From contig NZ_JADNAT010000031.1 in the NCBI RefSeq assembly GCF_015550425.1, positions 1 to 33,350 on the forward strand: a DNA stretch of 33,350 nucleotides. Direction: 5' to 3'. Source of the DNA: Clostridium sp. 1001275B_160808_H3 (GTDB taxonomy: Bacteria > Bacillota > Clostridia > Clostridiales > Clostridiaceae). Below the pieces are notes generated by a model. The model saw only the letters and a program-made list of their open reading frames with translations. It was not told where the DNA came from and ran no database searches. The stretch's first letter is position 1; the number at the start of each line of letters is the position of its first letter. The position numbers and the translations under genes are program-made. Shown in pieces: positions 27,666 to 33,350 of this stretch.

Positions 27666-27944
27666 ATGATAAATTGGGAAGTAGTTATATGGACATGTAT
27701 CACTGTTGCTGTATTATTAGGGATTGGAGCCTTAATACTACTATTTATATCTGCTAAAAACATAAAAAAAAGAACCTCTGAACTAAAGGAAGTTCATCTT
27801 GAATTAAAACCTGGAATGAAAATAATGTTCTGTGGTGGAATTTATGGAAAAATAGTATCTGTAAAAGAAGAACAAGTAGAAGTTGAAATTGCTAAAAATA
27901 CAGTAATAACTATATCTAGATATTCAATTCAAAATATTCTATAA
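27666..27944 (+). CDS. YajC-like membrane protein paired with the PTS
   Basis: 92 residues starting ATGATAAATTGG, preceded by GAGGATGG and 1 base after the EIIA stop, so translationally coupled. One membrane helix (about 6-30) is followed by a basic stretch and a small beta domain LKPGMKIMFCGGIYGKIVSV, which fits the YajC pattern of L-pG--V--GGi-G-v. YajC is an accessory of the SecDF translocase, but YajC-like genes also occur beside mannose-family PTS operons for amino sugars, for example in streptococci. A role in that PTS is inferred from context. Confidence 0.8.
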   Translation: MINWEVVIWTCITVAVLLGIGALILLFISAKNIKKRTSELKEVHLELKPGMKIMFCGGIYGKIVSVKEEQVEVEIAKNTVITISRYSIQNIL

Positions 27945-27987
27945 AATAGAAGCGCTATATCAAAATAAATTTTTATATTAGACTATA

Positions 27988-28023
27988 AAAATGGAAGTTC
28001 TAATTCGAGCTTCCATTTTTTTT
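27988..28023 (+). terminator. Terminator of the EIIA-yajC unit
   Basis: AAAATGGAAGTTC, loop TAATTC, GAGCTTCCATTTT: a 13-bp stem with one G-U pair. It ends in an eight-T run, 43 bases after the yajC stop. Confidence 0.9.
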
Positions 28024-28098
28024 GCACATATAAATAATATACAAAAATTTCTTTTCAAATTTGAAAGTGCCCTCAAGTAAGTAAAAATCAATGGTTTA

Positions 28099-28127
28099 AA
28101 AGGCGGTCGCGAAACGCGACCCCCTTT
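28099..28127. repeat. GC-rich palindrome, copy 3
   Basis: AAAGGCGGTCGCG, loop AAA, CGCGACCCCCTTT: a 13-bp stem with one mismatch, of the same family as 2015-2041 and 2432-2458. It sits between the yajC terminator and the stop of the AraC gene. On the minus strand it is followed by TTTT and could end the AraC transcript. Confidence 0.8.
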
Positions 28128-28225
28128 ATAAAAATAAGAGATTAACTTTTTAAAGCAATAAAAAACTTACTTGAAATTGAATAAATTTTATATTAAATAG
28201 ATTTCTCAGACTGCGCCTTTTCTTC

Positions 28226-29395
28226 TTATTTAAATAAAGTTTGAGCATATTCGCTAGGACTTATTTCATAATGTTGTGTAAAGGCTCTTGAAAAGTAATG
28301 TATTGAGTTAAATCCTAACATAAATGCTATTTCACTAATAGTATATTTATTTTCTTTAATTAACTGCTTACTCTTAGCTAATTTTAAATCATTGATATAT
28401 TTCTTCGGAGATATATTTAAATTATTTTTAAATAAAGTTTGCAATGATGATCTGGAAACTGAAAATCTTTCGCAAAGTTCTCCTATACCTATTGGAGATT
28501 CAACATTCTTATTAATATATTCTATTATTCTTTCCAATAGTTCATCTTGAAAATGCTGATATGATTCTTTGGGCAATTTGCTATCATCCACCTCTAAATA
28601 ATCGTATTGAAACAATCTAATTATAATTTCATGAAAATTGCTCAAAATAAGATTTTCTGAATATGGTATTGTATTTGATGATATATTTTTTGCAAAAGTT
28701 CTTACTGCATTATATAATTCCTTTCTACAATGAAATATCCTATTACATATTGAGCTATCATCATCAGATTCCATATCAAAAATAATTGTTAAATATGAAC
28801 AAGATGAATCGCTATTTACAGATTGAGTATGGAATTGATTCTTTCCATATATAACTAAGTCATATGGATTTAATGTATAATCAACGCCATCAATAGATGT
28901 ATTTAAAACTCCATTATCCACAAATGTTAATTCATATAAATTATGCCTTTCCCCTTTAAATTTATAATTTGGACTTTTAATTGTATAGTAATATGCTATT
29001 ATTTCTGGAATATTTATAGTCGGTAATATTCTATTATAAACATATGGTTTATTTAAAAATTCAAGTTTAAGGTTGTACCCTAATGGTATTATCAAATTAA
29101 AAGTAGTTTGAGATGTCATAGAAATAACATTAAAATACATATTAGGCTTTATCTCCAGCTTTCTATGAATTGCAAAAAGCTTGAAATTACCATTACTTGA
29201 ATCACTTATTAGTATAGCCGCCATTCCTTCAACAACTTCTATATATACTGCTTCTGAAAAATTATATAAACTAGAAATAACCTTATCACTAGTTACAATT
29301 TGCTTTAATATCAAATTTTCCTTCTCTACATCTTTAGCTTCATCATAAATAAAACCATACTTTTTAAACTCAACATTTGTTGTTTTATCATACAC
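28226..29395 (-). CDS. AraC-family transcriptional regulator with double sensor region
   Basis: 389 residues from GTG, 6 bases after GAGGTGA. The C-terminal ~100 residues carry the two helix-turn-helix motifs of AraC/XylS: IGELCERFSVSRSSLQTLF (about 303-321) and ISEIAFMLGFNSIHYFSRAF (about 353-372). An AraC-type cupin sensor occupies about 145-215 (HNLYELTFVDNG ... YDLVIYGKNQFHTQ). Before it, a further ~115-residue beta-rich segment resembles a second cupin-like fold, making the protein ~100 residues longer than usual AraC members. It is transcribed away from the EIIB-C-D genes and probably activates them in response to the sugar or its phosphate (inference). Confidence 0.9.
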   Translation of the reverse strand: MYDKTTNVEFKKYGFIYDEAKDVEKENLILKQIVTSDKVISSLYNFSEAVYIEVVEGMAAILISDSSNGNFKLFAIHRKLEIKPNMYFNVISMTSQTTFNLIIPLGYNLKLEFLNKPYVYNRILPTINIPEIIAYYYTIKSPNYKFKGERHNLYELTFVDNGVLNTSIDGVDYTLNPYDLVIYGKNQFHTQSVNSDSSCSYLTIIFDMESDDDSSICNRIFHCRKELYNAVRTFAKNISSNTIPYSENLILSNFHEIIIRLFQYDYLEVDDSKLPKESYQHFQDELLERIIEYINKNVESPIGIGELCERFSVSRSSLQTLFKNNLNISPKKYINDLKLAKSKQLIKENKYTISEIAFMLGFNSIHYFSRAFTQHYEISPSEYAQTLFK

Positions 29396-29845
29396 AATAA
29401 ATCACCTCACTATAAATTCATAACTTCATTTTAAATGTAACTTTTTATTATTTTTAATCAATATTAATTTAATATAGTAGATGTATGTAAAAAATAGGAT
29501 ATAAATTTTACTATTTTACTTAGAGAAGCATCTTAAATTTCAACCATAATGATTAAGACCTTAATTAAAATACTATGTGCTTTCAATTTTGTTTATTTAC
29601 TTAGATAAATCTATTAACTTTTAATCATATAACAGTATAGTGATAAAGATAATTAGTTGAAACATATATAAATAAATATATGTATATATTACCACTTAAA
29701 TTACACATTTTCAAAACCCCTGTGTAAACGTTGTTAAAAAGAATAAATTAAACACCAAAAAGTATAAAGATTATTATTTATATTAATTATATAATATCCT
29801 TGTATTCAATCAAAATAAATTGTTTACATAAAAGGGGGTGAGAAT
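29396..29845. promoter_or_regulatory. Divergent control region between AraC gene and EIIBCD operon
   Basis: 450 AT-rich non-coding bases. A perfect TATAAT at 29790-29795 may be the -10 of the EIIB operon. The expected -35 position is non-consensus, consistent with activation by the adjacent AraC protein. No -24/-12 sigma-54 pattern, which is common for LevR-type mannose PTS, is present. A cre-like site lies at 29723-29736. Confidence 0.45.
29723..29736 (+). promoter_or_regulatory. cre-like catabolite control site
   Basis: TGTAAACGTTGTTA agrees with the CcpA consensus TGWNANCGNTNWCA at all fixed positions but one (T for C at position 13). It lies ~54 bases upstream of the putative -10, so CcpA binding here could repress the EIIB operon when glucose is present. 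Confidence 0.55.
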
Positions 29846-30322
29846 ATGCCAAATATTATATTAACAAGAATAGACAATAGATTAATTCATGGACAAGTTG
29901 CAACTCAATGGTGTGGTTCTATTGGTGCAAACTTGATTCTAGTTGCAAATGACGTTGTGGCTGAAGATAAATTAAGACAAGGCCTAATGGATATGGCAGC
30001 ACCATCTTACGCTTCAACTAGATATTGGACAATTGAAAAAACTATAACTACTATTCATAAAGCTAGCGCTAAGCAACTTATATTTATAGTTTGTGAAACT
30101 CCTGCAGATGTATTAAAACTTGTTGAAGGTGGTGTCCCAATAAAAAAAGTTAATATTGGAAACATGCACATGGCAGAAGGAAAAAGACAAGTTGCTGGCT
30201 CTGTTGCAGTAAATGACAAAGATGTAGAAGCATTCAAAAGGTTAAAGGAATTAGGAGTAGAGCTTGAAATAAGAAGAGTCCCTACTGAAAATTCAGAAAG
30301 TACTGATAAGATATTTAAATAA
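29846..30322 (+). CDS. agaV: PTS EIIB component, mannose/GalNAc family
   Basis: 158 residues, normal EIIB-Man length. RIDNRLIHGQVATQW places the phosphorylated His at residue 15, the hallmark of mannose-family EIIB. Further family segments are LILVANDVVAEDKLRQGLM and VNIGNMHMAEGKRQ. Cytoplasmic; transfers phosphate from EIIA to the incoming sugar. Ribosome binding site AAGGGGGTGAGA. First of three tightly linked genes. Specificity (GalNAc or another amino sugar) is inferred from the neighbouring agaS, nagA and aldolase genes. Confidence 0.93.
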   Translation: MPNIILTRIDNRLIHGQVATQWCGSIGANLILVANDVVAEDKLRQGLMDMAAPSYASTRYWTIEKTITTIHKASAKQLIFIVCETPADVLKLVEGGVPIKKVNIGNMHMAEGKRQVAGSVAVNDKDVEAFKRLKELGVELEIRRVPTENSESTDKIFK

Positions 30323-30346
30323 TTAAATAATACGGGGGAATGCTAA

Positions 30347-31159
30347 ATGGATTTTAATATTATACAAATTCTATTGGTTGCAGTATTTGCATTTATTGCA
30401 GCTATTGACCAATATAGTTTCCTAGAATCATTGTATCAACCAATTGTATCAGGAGCTGTTATTGGTGCAATTCTTGGAGACTTACAAACTGGACTTATTG
30501 TAGGTGGTACTTATCAATTAATGACAATCGGTAACATGCCTGTAGGTGGAGCTCAACCTCCAAATGCAGTTATCGGAGGAATAATGGCTGTAGTATTTGC
30601 CATTTCTTCTAAATTAGATCCAGCTGCCGCAGTTGGATTAGCAGTTCCATTTGCATTAATAGGACAATATTGTGTTACATTATTATTCACAATCATGTCA
30701 CCATTAATGTCAAAAGCTGATAAATATGCTGATAATGCAGATACAAAAGGCATCGAAAGACTTAACTATGGCGCAATGGCTGCTTTAGGATTATTCTTTG
30801 CACTTGTAGTTGTTATAGGTTTAATAGGCGGTAGTGCTGCTGGTGAGTGGCTATCCGACTTCTCAACAAAATATGCTTGGTTCATGGATGGACTTAGTGC
30901 TGCTGGTAAAATGATGCGTTATGTTGGATTCGCAATTTTATTACGTATTATGTTATCAAATGACTTATGGGGAGTTTACTTTGCAGGTTTTGCACTTGCA
31001 ACTATTATAGGCAAAATTGAAGGTTTAGGTAGCTCAGCTTTATTATTAATTGCATTTATTGGACTAGCAATATGCATTTACGACTTCCAAATTAATGTAA
31101 AAATGAAAGCTGCTTCAGCAAATATAGGAATGGGAGGAGATGACGAAGATGGAATCTAA
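30347..31159 (+). CDS. agaW: PTS EIIC component, mannose/GalNAc family
   Basis: 270 residues, polytopic membrane permease subunit. Typical EIIC-sorbose/mannose family features are FIAAIDQYSFLESLYQPIVS near the N-terminus, GAILGDLQTGLIVGGTYQLM (about 44-63) and MPVGGAQPPNAVIGGIM. The C-terminal tail MGGDDEDGI is acidic. The GGAGGAGATG in this tail doubles as the binding site for the overlapping EIID gene. Forms the sugar channel with EIID. Confidence 0.94.
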   Translation: MDFNIIQILLVAVFAFIAAIDQYSFLESLYQPIVSGAVIGAILGDLQTGLIVGGTYQLMTIGNMPVGGAQPPNAVIGGIMAVVFAISSKLDPAAAVGLAVPFALIGQYCVTLLFTIMSPLMSKADKYADNADTKGIERLNYGAMAALGLFFALVVVIGLIGGSAAGEWLSDFSTKYAWFMDGLSAAGKMMRYVGFAILLRIMLSNDLWGVYFAGFALATIIGKIEGLGSSALLLIAFIGLAICIYDFQINVKMKAASANIGMGGDDEDGI

Positions 31160-31976
31160 TAACACATTATATAAAGATTTGACTCCTGCCAAACAACTTG
31201 ATAAGAAAACTTTGAATAAAATGGTTTGGCGTTCATTATTCTTACAAGCTTCATTTAACTATGAAAGAATGCAGGCTGCTGGATGGCTATATGGAATATT
31301 ACCTGGACTTAAAAAAATTCATACTAATAAAGAAGACCTTTCAAAATCAATGAAACACAATCTAGAATTCTTTAATACTCACCCATTCCTTGTAACTTTT
31401 GTTATGGGTATAATTATGTCATTAGAGCAACAAAAGGCTGATACTAATACTATTCGTGCTGTCCGTGTTGCTGCAATGGGACCTTTAGGTGGAATTGGAG
31501 ATGCTATCTTCTGGTTCACATTAGTTCCAATTACTGCTGGTATCACTGCTAACATGGCTATTGGTGGATCCTTAATTGGTCCAATACTATTCTTGCTAAT
31601 ATTTAATGGTGTTCAATTTGGACTTAGATATTGGTTAATGCATTGGTCATATAACTTAGGTTCAAAAGCAATTGATATCTTGACAAAAAATGCTAAGGAA
31701 TTTACACGTTCAGCTTCTATGTTAGGAGTATTCATAGTTGGAGCTCTTACTTCAAACTATGGTGCAACAAAACTAGCTATTGAAATACCAAATGGAGAAG
31801 CTCCAATTAATATACAAAATATATTAGATGGTGTTCTTCCTCAAATGCTTCCACTAGCTCTAACATTAATGTTATTCTACTTAATTAAGAAAAGAAAATG
31901 GACTCCTGTTGCATGTATAGGTTTATTACTTGTAATTGGTATAGTTGGTGGATTCTTTAAAATTTGGGCTAAATAA
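31149..31976 (+). CDS. agaE: PTS EIID component, mannose/GalNAc family
   Basis: 275 residues from the ATG at 31149, with GGAGGAG at a workable distance. An ATG 9 bases earlier abuts that site, so it is less likely. It overlaps the end of the EIIC gene by 11 bases. Typical EIID text: FLQASFNYERMQAAGWLYGI, THPFLVTFVMGIIMSLEQQK, AAMGPLGGIGDAIFWFTLVP and an Asn/Gly-rich mid part, ending in hydrophobic helices. It completes the EIIBCD set and is followed by a strong terminator. Confidence 0.95.
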   Translation: MESNNTLYKDLTPAKQLDKKTLNKMVWRSLFLQASFNYERMQAAGWLYGILPGLKKIHTNKEDLSKSMKHNLEFFNTHPFLVTFVMGIIMSLEQQKADTNTIRAVRVAAMGPLGGIGDAIFWFTLVPITAGITANMAIGGSLIGPILFLLIFNGVQFGLRYWLMHWSYNLGSKAIDILTKNAKEFTRSASMLGVFIVGALTSNYGATKLAIEIPNGEAPINIQNILDGVLPQMLPLALTLMLFYLIKKRKWTPVACIGLLLVIGIVGGFFKIWAK

Positions 31977-31984
31977 TTTACTTC

Positions 31985-32022
31985 AAAAAGAGGACATGCT
32001 ATTTATTAGCAGTCCTCTTTTT
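31985..32022 (+). terminator. Terminator of the EIIBCD operon
   Basis: AAAAAGAGGAC pairs with GTCCTCTTTTT (11 bp). An inner TGCTA/TAGCA stem extends it, and the T-run is built in. It begins 8 bases after the EIID stop. Confidence 0.92.
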
Positions 32023-32161
32023 AATTATTAATATAATTATAGTATTCTCAACTTTATAAACATATAAACTTTTCTATCTCAGTATAAAAAAGAACAAATT
32101 CTTCTTTAAAATCCACTTACTTATTTATATCTTATATATTTCAAAAATACCTTTTTATAAT

Positions 32162-33115
32162 TTACTTAAATATTTCTTTTACATTATCAGGTACTGTATT
32201 ACCAGCTAAATTATATGCTAATAAAACAGATCCATTCCAAGGATCAAGTGCAGGTTCTTGTAAATGGCACTTTAATCCTGATTCATTTATCATCTCTTGA
32301 AGTGGCTCTAAAACATGTTTACCTGATTTAAACACACCACCAGTGTATGAAACAACGAACTCATCTTTGAAATTTAATTCTTTTGATATAGCAGATATGT
32401 GTTCAAATATAGCTTTTGCTGCATCTTTAAATATATTTTTACAAGCTGGGCATCCCGCTTCTGCTGCTAAAAAGCATATTGTTGAAAACTTAGCTAATTC
32501 TGTTCTATTAAATTTCAATCTATTAAATGCAATATCAACAATTTCATATCTATATGTTATATTATATTCTTTTTCTAGTATATCAACTAAAACCGTTTTT
32601 TCACTTCTTCCATCTTTTTGTTTTGTATATTCATTAATCGTTCTAAGTGCAATCCAATAAGCACTTCCATCATCGCCTATTCCTGGTCCAAAACCACCAC
32701 ATCTTGCTAGCTTTCCTTCTGCATTTCTACCATAAGCTATGCTTCCTGTACCTGCTACTACATTTATACCTGGCTTACAAGCAGTTCCTCCTGCCCAACC
32801 ATTAACAGCATCGTTATCAATTGAATACGGTATTTCCATAACTTCTTTTATAGCTCTATCAATTTTAACCATATCATCTAAGCTTTCACCATATCCGGGT
32901 ACCCCTGCAAATGCGTATGAGATATCCTTTACAGAAATGTTTGCTTCTTCACATATCTTTGAAATATTTTCTCTTAGCTCACTCTTAATGCCTTCTACTC
33001 CAACTTGATGAATGTGTATAGTTGCTCCTTCTCTTTCGCATACCTTTTGTAACTTTTCATCTACTAATAGATACTTTGTTTTAGTGCCTCCACCATCAAT
33101 TCCTAAATAATACAT
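32162..33115 (-). CDS. BadF/BadG-family amino-sugar kinase (N-acetylglucosamine kinase type)
   Basis: 317 residues, ASKHA kinase fold. Phosphate-1 loop GIDGGGTKTKYLLVD (5-19), catalytic-region Asp102 in IDNDAVNGWAGG, phosphate-2 loop VVAGTGSIAYGR (120-130), the family text GGFGPGIGDDGSAYWIA (140-156) and adenosine motif SYTGGVFKSG near 260. Close to bacterial and eukaryotic N-acetylglucosamine kinases. It would phosphorylate a non-phosphorylated amino sugar arriving by another transporter or recycled from cell wall, complementing the PTS route. Ribosome binding site AGGGGGAAAC. Converges on the EIIBCD operon. Substrate not certain. Confidence 0.87.
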   Translation of the reverse strand: MYYLGIDGGGTKTKYLLVDEKLQKVCEREGATIHIHQVGVEGIKSELRENISKICEEANISVKDISYAFAGVPGYGESLDDMVKIDRAIKEVMEIPYSIDNDAVNGWAGGTACKPGINVVAGTGSIAYGRNAEGKLARCGGFGPGIGDDGSAYWIALRTINEYTKQKDGRSEKTVLVDILEKEYNITYRYEIVDIAFNRLKFNRTELAKFSTICFLAAEAGCPACKNIFKDAAKAIFEHISAISKELNFKDEFVVSYTGGVFKSGKHVLEPLQEMINESGLKCHLQEPALDPWNGSVLLAYNLAGNTVPDNVKEIFK

Positions 33116-33350
33116 TTTGTTTCCCCCTACTACATTTATATATGTGATTGGATGTATTACACGTATTATTACTAACCTTATTACCTATAATCTGTATTTA
33201 TTACTTTATATATTATATTAAAATCCATCAATTTAATTATATATTCATTATTATTAAATTCCAATAGTAATATAGAACTAAATCGCTAAAAGCGACGGCA
33301 GATGGCAGTGATTAAACTTAATTTTATATGGAAAAAATAAGAAGTGAAGT
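33116..33350. other. Non-coding right end of the window
   Basis: 235 AT-rich bases upstream of the kinase gene, with TATAAT-like hexamers near 33205-33215 on the minus strand but no clear -35. Around 33282-33294 TCGCTAAAAGCGA is a small 5-bp hairpin next to GC-richer text; this could be the edge of another dispersed element cut by the window. No ORF could be supported. Confidence 0.3.

Noticed and set aside
29396..29845. Sigma-54 (-24/-12) promoter for the mannose-family PTS
   Set aside because: No TGGCAC-N5-TTGC pattern is present and no LevR-type activator is nearby; the neighbour is an AraC protein.
32083..32106. Terminator for the BadF-type kinase
   Set aside because: AAAGAA/TTCTTT is only a 6-bp AT-rich stem with a T-run; too weak to list as a feature.

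Overview
The window is AT-rich DNA that looks like a Clostridium (sensu stricto) chromosome. The evidence is low G+C, strong AGGAGG-type ribosome binding sites, a clostridial type IV pilus (T4P) locus, an [FeFe]-hydrogenase, a groESL operon with a CIRCE operator and mannose-family PTS genes. Most genes in the first 27 kb lie on the minus strand. No rRNA, tRNA, CRISPR array, prophage or intact transposase was seen.

Layout. 79-1904: kdpA with the tiny kdpF, the start of a high-affinity K+ pump operon that continues off the left edge. 1905-2484: a gene-poor stretch with two GC-rich palindromes, an AT-rich nested inverted repeat and what looks like a decayed HEPN-MNT toxin-antitoxin module. 2485-16779: one minus-strand T4P locus read in the order pilD, pilB, pilC, pilA, pilM, pilN, pilO, a PilV-like pilin, a large GspK/PilX-like protein, a PilW-like pilin and a secreted double-VWA protein. 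The last four genes look like a pilus-tip complex with an adhesin. 17082-17492: an orphan pilin-like gene with its own terminator. 17702-19626: groES-groEL with a promoter, CIRCE and a terminator. 19851-21140: an O-antigen ligase/polymerase-family membrane protein. 21446-22936: a monomeric [FeFe]-hydrogenase.

23147-33115: an amino-sugar catabolic island, most likely for N-acetylgalactosamine. Mannose-family PTS proteins (EIIA; EIIB, EIIC, EIID) import and phosphorylate the sugar. NagA deacetylates it, AgaS deaminates and isomerises it to tagatose-6-P, and a KbaY/GatY-type aldolase splits tagatose-1,6-bisP. The tagatose-6-P kinase is not in the window. A BadF-family amino-sugar kinase, a YajC-like protein, an unknown four-helix membrane protein and an AraC-type regulator complete the island. 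Its genes form at least four transcription units, with a sigma-A-type promoter before the EIIA gene and a cre-like site before EIIB.

The least explained items are non-coding. Two ~200-bp imperfect long hairpins (near 12.86 and 21.33 kb) have unrelated arms but share geometry and a central AGCG(C/T)AGCGAGTTA motif. A GC-rich palindrome family has three copies. A heptamer tandem repeat followed by two hairpins lies between pilA and pilM.
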